A DNA stretch of 64,000 nt from NCBI GenBank assembly GCA_965284565.1, contig OZ260100.1, forward strand, positions 2,232,001 through 2,296,000, read 5' to 3'. This stretch comes from BRH-c54 sp965284565. GTDB lineage: Bacteria > Bacteroidota > Bacteroidia > Flavobacteriales_E > Vicingaceae. Made by a program: the position numbers and the translations under genes. The notes beneath the pieces are model-generated. The model searched no databases. It worked only from the letters and a program-made list of their open reading frames with translations, and was not told the DNA's origin. Of the stretch, positions 36,284-45,097 are shown piece by piece; position 1 is the first letter of the stretch; the number at the start of each line of letters is the position of its first letter.

Positions 36284-36581
36284 AGTTTATCAATTATTGC
36301 TGTCGTTTTGTAAAGATACAATTTATACTAAATCGTTAAAAAGGTTTTTGTGCGTTTTGTGTCAGGTTTCTTATGAAGAGAATGTCATATTGAGCAATAT
36401 TTTTCAAGCCGAAGTATGAGGGATAGAAAAATGCTGTTGAAATATCTTCTTATTTATTGACCTTCAGCTCCTATTAAAAATCATGTTTCCTAAGCAACAA
36501 GATATCTCAAGTTTCATTTTACTAAGCTTCGTTCCTTAGCTTGTAAAATTTCCTTCAATATGACACTTGAAGTTGCTTTTA
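36284..36581. repeat. Non-coding gap with a two-armed inverted repeat element
   Basis: No gene is visible in these 298 bp. An 11-bp perfect inverted repeat, TGTCATATTGA (36383-36393) and TCAATATGACA (36555-36565), bounds a 183-bp element. Each half looks like a diverged copy of one unit in opposite orientation. A 34-bp part of the right half (36499-36532) recurs, inverted, at 62717-62750 with 30 of 34 bases identical. It looks like a dispersed extragenic repeat. Confidence 0.65.
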
Positions 36582-37190
36582 TTAAGGGGCTACCAACTCA
36601 ATAATCTTATCTACGGTAGCTTTGTTGTCAACTCCCAAGCCTTCTTGTTGGTGAATTAATACTCCTTTCTGATCGAAAACACTAATAATGTTGGAGTGAG
36701 AAAAATCTATGGGAGATATTTCTTTGTATTTTACAGCTAAAATATTTGCAAATTCTCTAGTATTTTCATCTGACCCTTGAAGGAAAACCCACTGTTCTGT
36801 GTCCATTTGGTTTTCTATGGCAAAAGCTTTTAATCTTTCAGGAGTATCTGTTTCAGGATCTATGCTTACTAAAATGTATTTAACAGGCTGATTTGCTTCG
36901 GATTTTACTTTAGCTTCTATATTTCTCATATCAGCAACTAACCTTGGACAGGCAGCTTTGCATGAGGTATAAATCATCACTACTACCAACACTTCGCCTT
37001 GAAAATCTTTAAACTCAACTGTTTCATTATTTTGAGTTTTCCAAGTGGAAGGCAGCTGAAAAATAGACATTTCGTCAAATTCTTCTGTAGTTTCAACTGC
37101 ACTGTTTGTTGTATTGGTTTCGTCTGTTGATGTATTGTTGCAAGAAAATAAAACAAACAATAATAATATAAATGGGTAGTAGTTTTTCAT
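36582..37190 (-). CDS. SCO family copper chaperone, lipoprotein
   Basis: A 202-residue lipoprotein (signal ending LLFVLFSC, Cys17) with a thioredoxin fold of the SCO1/SenC family. The copper site is visible: CxxxC in YTSCKAACPRLVADM and a distal His in DFSHSNIIS. SCO proteins deliver or reduce copper for cytochrome oxidase CuA; here it is third in the nirK operon, 14 nt after nirV, so a role in supplying copper to NirK is likely. Confidence 0.92.
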   Translation of the reverse strand: MKNYYPFILLLFVLFSCNNTSTDETNTTNSAVETTEEFDEMSIFQLPSTWKTQNNETVEFKDFQGEVLVVVMIYTSCKAACPRLVADMRNIEAKVKSEANQPVKYILVSIDPETDTPERLKAFAIENQMDTEQWVFLQGSDENTREFANILAVKYKEISPIDFSHSNIISVFDQKGVLIHQQEGLGVDNKATVDKIIELVAP

Positions 37191-37204
37191 GTATCTTTTT
37201 TATT

Positions 37205-37963
37205 TTAATCTTTTACGCATCTAAAACCTAAGTTTTTAATGCAAAAATTGGCTTTTAAACTTCCTCTAAAGGCGTAACGCATAAAAGCGGCATAATTCAT
37301 TAAGTCTTTAGCACCTACAGCACCTCCGGCACAAAATAAATTTCTATCGGTATCTACATCTTTTCTAGATTCTCCGGAAATTAAAACAGAATTAAAATCC
37401 AATGTCCATTCCCAGACTAAACCATGTAAATCGTAAACACCCCAAACATTTTTGTTCGTTTTTCCTACTTGTTTTAGGTAGGTTTTTGGTGTTTCGTAGC
37501 TGCTTAATATTTTTTGGTTGTAGAGACTGTCCACGCGAGCATCTTTTTTTGTCTCGTCAGCCATGGCTACATATTCCCACTCATCCACTGTTGGTAATCT
37601 TTTTCCAACATATTCGCAATAGGCTTTTGCTGCATACCAGGAAACGGTATTTACAGGAGCATTAGAAATCGTATTACTAAAAGTTGTATCGCTAGTCCAA
37701 TCCATTAAATATCCTTTATCGGCAAACAAACGCGTAACCTTAGTTTTTTTCCATTTAGGATTGGCAATTACAAAATCTAAATACTGTTGATGTGTTACCG
37801 GATAGATGTCCATGTGGAAATCTTTAACTGTAACAACAGAAGAATCTGTTCCATAAAGGGGGATGTATTTTCCCCCTTTGATGGCTACAGTTTTTGTTGA
37901 TTGTTGAGCAATTGCAATATTGCTTAACAGTATGAATACTAATGGTAAGACGTTGAATTTCAT
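37205..37963 (-). CDS. nirV: NirV, SUMF1/formylglycine-generating-enzyme-like accessory protein
   Basis: A 252-residue exported protein (signal ending SNIAIAQ) of the SUMF1/FGE-sulfatase fold: MDIYPVTHQQYLDFVIANPK, VNTVSWYAAKAYCEYVGKRL, LPTVDEWEYVAMAD and GLVWEWTLDF, ending GFRCVKD. NirV of this fold is encoded beside nirK in denitrifying proteobacteria such as Rhodobacter; its task is not settled. Its start overlaps the nirK stop by one base (TAATG), so the two are translationally coupled. True formylglycine synthases bind copper through paired Cys; that catalytic pair is not clearly kept here, and no sulfatase gene is near. Confidence 0.85.
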   Translation of the reverse strand: MKFNVLPLVFILLSNIAIAQQSTKTVAIKGGKYIPLYGTDSSVVTVKDFHMDIYPVTHQQYLDFVIANPKWKKTKVTRLFADKGYLMDWTSDTTFSNTISNAPVNTVSWYAAKAYCEYVGKRLPTVDEWEYVAMADETKKDARVDSLYNQKILSSYETPKTYLKQVGKTNKNVWGVYDLHGLVWEWTLDFNSVLISGESRKDVDTDRNLFCAGGAVGAKDLMNYAAFMRYAFRGSLKANFCIKNLGFRCVKD

Positions 37964-39414
37964 TATTTTTTCTTGTTTCTTACAGCTTTTACCATTGATG
38001 GAGTAACTTCAGTTTTGTTGTTTCCCCAATTGTTGTAGACGTAAGTCAATACATTAGCAATTTCTTCATCAGTAATGTTTTGAGCAGTCATCACACTGTT
38101 GTATTTGTTTCCGTTTACAGTAATTTCTCCCGTTAAACCGTTTAATACAATGTCGATAGCTCTGTTTACATCGGCATTTAAGAAATCAGCTTTAGCTAAA
38201 GGAGGAAATGCATTTGGTAAACCTTCTCCATTTGCCTGGTGACAAGCCACACAAGTTTGAGAATATACTTGTTTACCCATTTCAATTCTTTCGGCTACTG
38301 TAGTAGCTATTTTAGCAGTAGGAGCTTCACCTGCATCAGGCATTTCTTGAATTCCACCACCTTCCGGTTTGTAAATTCCTTCCATTAGTTCTCCTGAATA
38401 AACTTTTTTATTTTTTTCTCCTTTTACTTTTAACATGCCTAAAGCACCTTTGTTAAATGCTCTAAAAATAGAGTGGTCAACCAAGATAAAAGTACCAGGA
38501 ACTTCAACTTTAAATTCTACAATAGCAGCACCACCGGCAGGTACTAAAGTAGTTTGGATGTTTTCGTTAATAGTAGTTCCACCTTCAGCATATACTTTAT
38601 CGAAAATTTCACCAATAACATGGAAAGAAGAAACTAAGTTTGGTCCACCGTTACCTACGAATAATCTAACAGTTTCGCCAACATTAGCAGTAATAGCATT
38701 GTCACCAGTTAATGCACCAACTTTTCCGTTAAAAACTACATAGTCAGCATGTTCGTCAACAGCTTTTTGCATATCGAAAGGTTGTAAACCAGGTTGTCCA
38801 TTCTTTCCTTTAGTATAGAAATCACCTTGCATTACATAATATTCTTTATCAACAGCAGGAAGACCACCTTCCGGTTCAACCAAAATTAATCCGTACATAC
38901 CGTTAGCAATGTGCATTCCAACAGGAGCAGTAGCACAGTGGTAAACATATAAACCCGGGTTCAATACTTTGAATGAAAAAACTTTTTCATGTCCAGGAGC
39001 AATAAATGAAGACTCTGCTCCACCTCCCGGACCTGTCACAGCGTGTAAATCGATGTTGTGAGGTAGTTTGTTGTCAGGGTGGTTTTTTAAATGAAATTCT
39101 ACTTCATCGCCCACTCTTGTTCTGATAAAAGAACCAGGAACGCTACCTCCAAAAGTCCAATAAACATAGCTAACTCCATTGGCCATTTCACCTTCTTGTT
39201 CTAGAATTTCCATATGAACAATTAGTTTTTTAGCAGCTCTATCGCCAATTGGTTTTGGTACCAATGGTGGTGATGTTAATTCTGCATCCATTTCTCCATC
39301 AACGGGAATTGAAGTTGCATCAACATTTTTTTTAGCTTTCTTTTCAGATGGCGTGTTGCAAGCAAATGCAAACAACGCTATTGAAATTAAAAAGATTAAA
39401 TTCGTTTGTTTCAT
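37963..39414 (-). CDS. nirK: Copper nitrite reductase with C-terminal cytochrome c domain
   Basis: A 483-residue periplasmic lipoprotein (signal ending FAFAC, Cys19) that reduces nitrite to NO. The two cupredoxin domains keep all copper ligands: type 1 His119, Cys160, His168, Met173; type 2 His124, His159, His314; and the catalytic Asp122 and His265. Residues about 370-465 form a fused class I cytochrome c with CVACH (388-392) and a probable axial Met in YNSVMTAQ. The tethered haem should pass electrons directly to the type 1 copper. Such two-domain-plus-haem NirKs are known but are the minority form. It heads the nirK-nirV-SCO operon with an FNR-like promoter. Confidence 0.96.
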   Translation of the reverse strand: MKQTNLIFLISIALFAFACNTPSEKKAKKNVDATSIPVDGEMDAELTSPPLVPKPIGDRAAKKLIVHMEILEQEGEMANGVSYVYWTFGGSVPGSFIRTRVGDEVEFHLKNHPDNKLPHNIDLHAVTGPGGGAESSFIAPGHEKVFSFKVLNPGLYVYHCATAPVGMHIANGMYGLILVEPEGGLPAVDKEYYVMQGDFYTKGKNGQPGLQPFDMQKAVDEHADYVVFNGKVGALTGDNAITANVGETVRLFVGNGGPNLVSSFHVIGEIFDKVYAEGGTTINENIQTTLVPAGGAAIVEFKVEVPGTFILVDHSIFRAFNKGALGMLKVKGEKNKKVYSGELMEGIYKPEGGGIQEMPDAGEAPTAKIATTVAERIEMGKQVYSQTCVACHQANGEGLPNAFPPLAKADFLNADVNRAIDIVLNGLTGEITVNGNKYNSVMTAQNITDEEIANVLTYVYNNWGNNKTEVTPSMVKAVRNKKK

Positions 39415-39520
39415 GATATTTTGGTTTTTGATTTACAGGTTAAATTCTTATTTTGATAAAGTTAATAAAAACAATGATTCTAGTCATAAAATACCATTTT
39501 TATTTTTCCTAATCACACTT

Positions 39521-39607
39521 CAAATTTAGTTGTAAAAATAGTTGTTGTAAATGATATATTTCATTACAAAAGCAAAGATTTGGAAGTTTATTTTGTGATA
39601 TAAGTCA
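39521..39607 (-). promoter_or_regulatory. nirK promoter with two FNR-like boxes
   Basis: On the minus strand the -7 box TAAATTTG (39521-39528) is preceded by FNR-like boxes at 39552-39563 (plus-strand TGATATATTTCA, one mismatch to TGATN4ATCA) and 39596-39607 (TGATATAAGTCA). Box centres are 33 and 77 bp upstream of the -7 box centre. The nearer box lies inside a wider inverted repeat (TTGTAA...TTACAA-like, 39544-39569). The leader to the start codon is about 100 nt. Confidence 0.65.
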
Positions 39608-39655
39608 TGTTTTAATTAGGGTATAAAAGCTGTTTTTTTACGTTGTTTAAATTTC

Positions 39656-39901
39656 CTAATTCAAAACAAACACTCCTATTAGGAAAGTAACAACAAATAG
39701 GCTTACCAATATTTTCCAGAAGAGGTTAGCTTTTTTTGTTTCCATAAACTGAAAACTTACTGCAATAAATTTTACAGCTGTTAGGCTTGCTATAATAGTA
39801 AAAGAAGTGTTTGCTTTGTTCTCTGCTAATAGGTAAATTGTAATAATAAGTACAAGCAAAACAGTAAGTATTATGGTATTTATTTTTATTTCTTTCAGCA
39901 T
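39656..39901 (-). CDS. Small membrane protein of the cytochrome oxidase subunit IV / NorF type
   Basis: An 81-residue protein with three membrane helices (INTIILTVLLVLIITIYLLA; FTIIASLTAVKFIAVSF; WKILVSLFVVTFLIGVFVL), fitting the prokaryotic COX4/NorF-like family that accompanies NorE-type subunits. The start was set at ATG 39901 (MLKEIKINTI), 11 nt after the norE-like stop; a longer frame from 39970 would overlap that gene by 58 bp and add a non-membrane leader. The last gene of the nor operon. Its role in assembly or stability of nitric oxide reductase is inferred from the context. Confidence 0.75.
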   Translation of the reverse strand: MLKEIKINTIILTVLLVLIITIYLLAENKANTSFTIIASLTAVKFIAVSFQFMETKKANLFWKILVSLFVVTFLIGVFVLN

Positions 39902-39912
39902 AGTTGTTAGGT

Positions 39913-40485
39913 TTAAATAAGATAAAATATAGGGAAAATTAATATCCAGATTAAATCGCACAAATGCCAATAAGTGGCAGATGATTCTACATCAAAATAA
40001 TTTTCTGAGTGATAGGTGTTTTTATTTATTCCAATGTACATGTAGTTAAGTAGTCCTATTCCAAAAAGTACATGAATAAAATGAAAACCAGTCATCATCC
40101 AATAAAAAGTAAAAAAAGTATTATCGCTAAAACCAATACCTTGCTCCATTTTGGCGTAGTACTCTACCGATTTAATTATTAGAAAAGTTACTCCCAACAA
40201 TAGACTAATTAAAATAGAACGAGCAGCGTTTTTATTCTCTCCCTTTTTAATAAAATGGATGCTGTTAGCAATAAAATATCCGCTAATAATCAATACAACA
40301 GTGTTGATTGTTCCGATTAAGGGATTGAGTTGTCGCTGAGCTTCTTGAAATAAAGTAAGCTCTTCTGCTCGGTAGTTCAGAAAAACCATAATTCCACCTA
40401 AAAAGGTAAAAATTTCTAAAATAATTAAAAACCAGACGAGTATGCCACCTGGTGGGTAGTAAATAGATTTATGTTGTGGGTTCAT
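39913..40485 (-). CDS. Heme-copper oxidase subunit III-like protein (NorE type)
   Basis: A 190-residue membrane protein with five helices in the COX3 fold: GILVWFLIILEIFTFLGGIM, LIGTINTVVLIISGYFIANS, GVTFLIIKSVEY, TFFTFYWMMTGFHFIHVLFG and YWHLCDLIWILIFPIFYLI. The conserved FHxxHV-like element (GFHFIHVLFG) and final WHxxDxxWI are typical. In denitrifiers NorE is such a subunit-III homologue beside norCBQD and supports NO reductase activity. It lies 13 nt after norD. Confidence 0.85.
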   Translation of the reverse strand: MNPQHKSIYYPPGGILVWFLIILEIFTFLGGIMVFLNYRAEELTLFQEAQRQLNPLIGTINTVVLIISGYFIANSIHFIKKGENKNAARSILISLLLGVTFLIIKSVEYYAKMEQGIGFSDNTFFTFYWMMTGFHFIHVLFGIGLLNYMYIGINKNTYHSENYFDVESSATYWHLCDLIWILIFPIFYLI

Positions 40486-40498
40486 TTTAATAGCTTTG

Positions 40499-42265
40499 TT
40501 AGGTTAGCATTAATTGTTTATAAAATTTAGCAAAAGCATAAGGTAGTTCTGTTGGATTTGGAAGTATAGCGTAGTTTTTATGTCCGAACATTTGTGGTAA
40601 GTAGTATTTTGCCTGAGCTTCTATAGCTAATGAAAATGTTTTTATGTGTTTGTTTTTGAGTTCTTGTAATGCTTTTTTTACATCCTGAATACCATATTGT
40701 CCTTCGTAAGTGTCGTAATCATTGGGCTTGCCGTCCGAAAGTAAGATGATCCACTTTTTTTGAGTAGGTTCTTTTTCAATCAAGTTGCCAGCATGACGAA
40801 GAGCTGTACCTATTCTAGTGAAATCTTCGGCTTCTATAGCACCAATTCTATTTCGGGCTTTCATCCAATTTTCATTAAAGGTTTTAATATTTTTATAAGA
40901 GCAATTATTTCTTGTTCTGGATGAAAAAGTATCTATCTGAAAATTAACATTAAACTCGTTGAGGGCTTCTCCAAAAAGTAACACAGCGGTTTTTTCCACA
41001 TCTAATACTTTATGGTTGTTGGCATAACCATCTGCCGAAAGGCTAGTATCCATCAATAATAAAACAGAAAGGTCTTTTTTTCTTTTTCGGGAAGTGTTGT
41101 AAATTTTTTCCGAAGGTGTTTTGTTGCTAAAAATTTCTGTTAATGCATCGGTTGTAGCGTCAATATTAATTTCTTCGCCAAAATTTACTCGGGTAACTTT
41201 TTCATATTCCTGATGAATATTTGCAAATATTTTGAGTAGATGTTGCTTGGTTTTTTTGTTTTCGCTAATTATTTGTTGAGCAAAGTCGGTATTGCTTTGT
41301 GAGGCTTTTTTAGGAAACACCCGACAAAAATCTTTTTTGTAAATTCTGTTTTTGTAATCCCATTCATCGTAATGCAAAAAATGACTTTCTGTATTATTTG
41401 TTTCGGCTAAAATGGAGTTGGTGCTATTTACAAATTCTGCTTGATATACAGAATGATTAGCTTCATCTGTTCTAATAGTATGTTTTAAGTTGAGTTCTCT
41501 TAATGCTTCTTCATCATCACTTAATGTATCTTCACCATCCATTTCTTTAAACGTACCGTTAAATTCTGATAGGGTATCTACTTTTTCAAATTGATTATGA
41601 GCCACACTGTCTTCCGTTTGTTTCTGATCTACAGCAACGGTCTCTACTTCATCACTCGGATTAGCAGCTAACTCGGTAGTAATTTCATTATCATCCAATA
41701 GACTTTTTAAATCATTTAAAGCTTCAGTTTTGACATTAAAAGCTTTTTGATTGATGCGCATCCATTTACCATAAAGCCAACTGTAATCCGGAGTTAGTTC
41801 CTTACTTGCATAATAGTTTTCAAGATTTGTTTTCTGACTTTCGTAAATGGATTTAGTGGCAGGATATTCATTAAACAAAGCTGCTAAAATATGATTTACA
41901 TTTTCTAACGCTTTTTCTTTGGCTTCTAAGGCTGTAAATTCATCATCATCTTTCCAATTTAATTTTAATTGCTGTTGAATAGATAAATATAGCGTTCTGA
42001 AAAGGTAGAAATTAATATTATCTTCGGTAGTAAGGTTAAAGGATACTTTTTCGGGTAAATAAAAATTTAAGCCCGACCAACCACCTTCACGCTCGGAAGT
42101 AATAATATCGTTTTGCAAACCAGATAAAGCTCTTGCAAGAAGTGTTAGTCTGGGTTTTAGAGGTTCTAAAATTACCGTTCTATTTTGTTCTTCTTCATCA
42201 ACTTTATCGGTAAATTTCTTGTAGAATTTATAAAACCGTTTGAATAATATTTGATCGATTTCCAT
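40499..42265 (-). CDS. norD: Nitric oxide reductase activation protein NorD (VWA domain)
   Basis: A 588-residue cytoplasmic protein. A C-terminal von Willebrand factor A domain (about 400-588) carries the MIDAS motif DTSLS in VLLLMDTSLSADGY, with ILLSDGKPNDYD further on; the N-terminal part is acidic and helical. NorD works with the MoxR-type ATPase NorQ to mature NO reductase by inserting the non-haem iron. It follows norQ after a 106-bp gap that holds a palindromic repeat. It precedes the norE-like gene by 13 nt. Confidence 0.9.
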   Translation of the reverse strand: MEIDQILFKRFYKFYKKFTDKVDEEEQNRTVILEPLKPRLTLLARALSGLQNDIITSEREGGWSGLNFYLPEKVSFNLTTEDNINFYLFRTLYLSIQQQLKLNWKDDDEFTALEAKEKALENVNHILAALFNEYPATKSIYESQKTNLENYYASKELTPDYSWLYGKWMRINQKAFNVKTEALNDLKSLLDDNEITTELAANPSDEVETVAVDQKQTEDSVAHNQFEKVDTLSEFNGTFKEMDGEDTLSDDEEALRELNLKHTIRTDEANHSVYQAEFVNSTNSILAETNNTESHFLHYDEWDYKNRIYKKDFCRVFPKKASQSNTDFAQQIISENKKTKQHLLKIFANIHQEYEKVTRVNFGEEINIDATTDALTEIFSNKTPSEKIYNTSRKRKKDLSVLLLMDTSLSADGYANNHKVLDVEKTAVLLFGEALNEFNVNFQIDTFSSRTRNNCSYKNIKTFNENWMKARNRIGAIEAEDFTRIGTALRHAGNLIEKEPTQKKWIILLSDGKPNDYDTYEGQYGIQDVKKALQELKNKHIKTFSLAIEAQAKYYLPQMFGHKNYAILPNPTELPYAFAKFYKQLMLT

Positions 42266-42291
42266 GCTTGAATAAGTTTAAGGTTTGTCCC

Positions 42292-42348
42292 ATCCTAACC
42301 TTCCCAAAGGGAAGGGATTCCCCTCCTTTGGAGGGGTTAGGGGAGGAT
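42292..42348. repeat. Compound palindromic element between norQ and norD
   Basis: Two adjacent GC-rich hairpins, CCTTCCC-AAA-GGGAAGG (42299-42315) and CCCCTCC-TTT-GGAGGGG (42320-42336), flanked by ATCCTAACC and GGTTAGGGGAGGAT that can pair as an outer arm. In an AT-rich genome this looks like a dispersed extragenic palindrome, a type often seen in Bacteroidota, inserted inside the operon. Confidence 0.65.
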
Positions 42349-42371
42349 AATCTCTAATTTCTAATCTCTAA

Positions 42372-43145
42372 TTAAATACTCAAACTAATTAAATCTTTAA
42401 TGGCATTGGTGGTGTCTTCATCATCGCTTAAAGGTTCGGCAATGGCAACATCGCACGAAAGTCGTTGAGGTAAGCCACTTTTAATTAATAAAGCAGCATC
42501 AACCAGCAAACGAGTAGAAACAGTTTCTGCTAAACCAAGCTCTGTTAGGTTTCTGATTTTAGCCCCAAGTTTTACTAATTTATTAGCAGTATCATTATCA
42601 ATACCAGTTTCTTTCATTAAAATTTCAGATTCTAGTTCTTTTTCTGGATAGTTAAATGATAAAGATATAAACCGTTGCCTGGTAGAAGGTTTTAGTTCTT
42701 TAAAACCTCTTTGGTAATCGGGATTGTAAGTTGCAATTAACATAAAATTTTCATCGGCAGTAATGGTTTCGCCTGTTTTATCTATGTACAAACTTCTACG
42801 GTGGTCGGTTAGAGAGTGTAGTGCTACAATAATGTCTGGACGAGCTTCTGCAATTTCATCTAAATATAAAAAGGCACCTTCTTTTACAGCTCTGGTCATT
42901 GGTCCGTCAATCCAAACAGTTTCTGCTCCTTTTAAAATATACCTGCCAATTAAATCGGTAGAGGAAGTTTCTTCATGACAAGCAATGGTGTATAGTTTTT
43001 TACCCATTTTTTGAGCCATAAATTCCACAAACCTAGATTTTCCTGTTCCGGTTGGTCCTTTGAGCAAAAGAGGTAACTTATTTTTATAAGCATGTTCAAA
43101 AATTTCTTGCTCTTTATCTATTGATTTATAAAATATTGTTTCCAT
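42372..43145 (-). CDS. norQ: MoxR-type AAA+ ATPase NorQ (CbbQ/NirQ/NorQ family)
   Basis: A 257-residue AAA+ ATPase: Walker A LLKGPTGTGKSRF, Walker B GAFLYLDEIAEARPD, sensor 1 LIATYNPDYQ and an Arg finger region in STRQRFISL. The C-terminal VTSRDV-like lid follows. The family activates metalloenzymes together with a VWA partner, here NorD. Transcribed after norB with a 105-bp gap; that gap can form a weak hairpin (CAGGGG...CCCCTG, about 43190-43224). Confidence 0.93.
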   Translation of the reverse strand: METIFYKSIDKEQEIFEHAYKNKLPLLLKGPTGTGKSRFVEFMAQKMGKKLYTIACHEETSSTDLIGRYILKGAETVWIDGPMTRAVKEGAFLYLDEIAEARPDIIVALHSLTDHRRSLYIDKTGETITADENFMLIATYNPDYQRGFKELKPSTRQRFISLSFNYPEKELESEILMKETGIDNDTANKLVKLGAKIRNLTELGLAETVSTRLLVDAALLIKSGLPQRLSCDVAIAEPLSDDEDTTNAIKDLISLSI

Positions 43146-43250
43146 GATTTTTTAGTTAAGTGGTTATAAAAATAGTTTTTAGAAAAAACAGGGGACTTAA
43201 AATTATGAGCTTTTCGCCCCCTGATTCCCATCAATCAATAACAAAATTTA

Positions 43251-44588
43251 TTATGATGCAGCTACAAGAGCTTCATCGGTTGGTTTTCCGAATTTAAAAA
43301 AGTTGATTATATACAATGTTATGCCTATTGTAAATCCTGAGGCACAAAGTACTAATACTAAGAAGTGAGGCTCAATTTCTTTTTGAGTTTCCATAAAATC
43401 AACACCTAAAATTCTTTCTAAATACACTTGAGCAACACCAGCAACACCAAAGGCTACAGTCATACCTATCATTCCAATATTACTTAACCAAAAGGCATAT
43501 TGAGAAATTCCATTGTTAAATAATTTTCTTCCAGTAAGGTTAGGCATTGCATAAGCTATAATAGCTAAAACTATCATTGCATAAGCTCCCCAGAAAGCCA
43601 TATGTCCGTGCATTGCAGTTACTAATGTTCCGTGAGTGTAAAGATTTACATTAGGTAACGTATGAGCAGCACCTAATAAACCTGCACCTACAAATGAAGT
43701 AATAGCAGCTCCTAATGTCCAGTTTAATGCGGTTTTATTTGGATGTTTTTTCTCTCCTTTTCTGTACATGTTAAGAGCGAATAAAGCCATGGCTAAGAAA
43801 GCTAATGGTTCTAATGCTGAGAATATTCCTCCAATCCATAACCAGTAAGATGGGGCTCCTATATAGTAAAAGTGGTGTCCTGTTCCTAAAATACCAGATA
43901 AGAAGGTTAACCCTACAATTACGTACAGCCATTTTTCAATAACTTCTCTATCAACACCAGTAATTTTAATTAATAAGAAAGCTAAAATACCTCCCATAAT
44001 TAATTCCCAAACGCCTTCTACCCAAAGGTGAACTACGTACCATCTGTAAAAAGAATCTAAGGTTTGGCTATCAAACCAAATCATTCCTGGTAAGTAGAGT
44101 AGTGCAGAGAATAACAATCCCATAGTTAAAACTAAGGCTGTTGTGGTTTGTCTTTTTCCTTTAAATAAGGTCATTAATATATTAAATAAGAAGGCTAACA
44201 CATTAACTACCACCAAATAATCTAGCGGTCGAGGAATTTCTAAGAATTTACGTCCTTCCCACCAGTTAAAGTGATAAGCAATAACTGCTGTAACTCCAAC
44301 TGCTAAAAAGCTAATAAGTTGAATGTAGGCTAATTTTGGTGAGTACAATTCATTTTGAGACTCTTCTGGAATAATGTAATAAGCTGAGCCCATAAATCCT
44401 AATAACAACCAACAAACTAATAAGTTGGTATGAACTGCTCGTGCAGTGTTAAAGGGAATAAAATCGTGCAAACCATCCATTCCCATGTGGGCAAACCCCA
44501 TAATAAAACCATAAACAATTTGCAGAGCTAACAGTCCTAATGCCGATAGGAAGAACCAATAAGCTACTTTTTGTGTTGTATATTTCAT
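43251..44588 (-). CDS. norB: Nitric oxide reductase large subunit (cytochrome c-dependent type)
   Basis: A 445-residue heme-copper oxidase homologue with 12 membrane helices that reduces NO to N2O. Haem and iron ligands are visible: His in RAVHTNLLVCWLL (low-spin haem b), His with Glu in VVHLWVEGVWELIMGG (FeB site), His-His in GTGHHFYY, and two His in THGTLVTAMHGHMAFWGAY. There is no fused quinol-binding N-terminal extension, so it is the cNOR type that works with NorC. It follows norC by 26 nt. Confidence 0.96.
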   Translation of the reverse strand: MKYTTQKVAYWFFLSALGLLALQIVYGFIMGFAHMGMDGLHDFIPFNTARAVHTNLLVCWLLLGFMGSAYYIIPEESQNELYSPKLAYIQLISFLAVGVTAVIAYHFNWWEGRKFLEIPRPLDYLVVVNVLAFLFNILMTLFKGKRQTTTALVLTMGLLFSALLYLPGMIWFDSQTLDSFYRWYVVHLWVEGVWELIMGGILAFLLIKITGVDREVIEKWLYVIVGLTFLSGILGTGHHFYYIGAPSYWLWIGGIFSALEPLAFLAMALFALNMYRKGEKKHPNKTALNWTLGAAITSFVGAGLLGAAHTLPNVNLYTHGTLVTAMHGHMAFWGAYAMIVLAIIAYAMPNLTGRKLFNNGISQYAFWLSNIGMIGMTVAFGVAGVAQVYLERILGVDFMETQKEIEPHFLVLVLCASGFTIGITLYIINFFKFGKPTDEALVAAS

Positions 44589-44614
44589 GATATTAAATTT
44601 TAGTTATTGTTTAA

Positions 44615-45058
44615 TTATTTTGTTTTTTTAATTTCATATTTTGGTTTGGCAGGGAAACCGTTTAAGTCAACCTTTCCTATCCATTCAAAATATGCTATGA
44701 GGTTGTTGGCTTCTTCTTCAGAAAAACCATAAGCTACCATTTTTCTTCCACTGGTGTGTTCACCCCAAGGAGTAGGTGACATTAAAACACCTTTCACATA
44801 AGGAGCTCCTCTGCGTTCAATTACTTTGGTAAGTTCCGGTGCATAATAAGCGCCTTCTCCAAATATGGTATGACAGCCCATGCAGTTGTTGGCTTCCCAT
44901 AAGTGTTTTCCGGCAACAACTTCCGGTGTTATTTTATCTGCATTGGTTTGTTTGTCATGTTTGTTTACATGTGTGTCGTATGACAAACCAAGAAATAATA
45001 CGGAGAAAATAATTGTTCCTGCTAGGAAGAATATTTTCGCTTGACTTTTTGTTAGCAT
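44615..45058 (-). CDS. norC: Nitric oxide reductase cytochrome c subunit
   Basis: A 147-residue membrane-anchored cytochrome c: one N-terminal helix (FFLAGTIIFSVLFLGLSY), haem site CMGCHTIFGEGAYYAPELTK, and a probable axial Met in HTSGRKMVAYGFS. The pattern ANNCMGCHTIFGEGAY is diagnostic of NorC. It feeds electrons to NorB. First gene of the operon norC-norB-norQ-norD-norE-like-norF-like, behind a promoter with FNR-like and palindromic operator sites. Confidence 0.96.
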   Translation of the reverse strand: MLTKSQAKIFFLAGTIIFSVLFLGLSYDTHVNKHDKQTNADKITPEVVAGKHLWEANNCMGCHTIFGEGAYYAPELTKVIERRGAPYVKGVLMSPTPWGEHTSGRKMVAYGFSEEEANNLIAYFEWIGKVDLNGFPAKPKYEIKKTK

Positions 45059-45097
45059 AGCTTTTTGTTTTTAGTTTATAATCGTTTAATAAGCATT

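Noticed and set aside
37205..37963. Annotation of the SUMF1-fold protein as a sulfatase-activating enzyme
   Set aside because: No sulfatase is nearby and the operon context is nirK; NirV is the better reading.
39902..39970. Longer start for the NorF-like protein at ATG 39970
   Set aside because: It would overlap the norE-like gene by 58 bp and add a leader unlike the family; ATG 39901 begins right before the first membrane helix.
43190..43224. Hairpin CAGGGG...CCCCTG between norB and norQ considered as a terminator
   Set aside because: The stem is only 6 bp with a loop of about 22 nt and no T run; left as a weak note under norQ.
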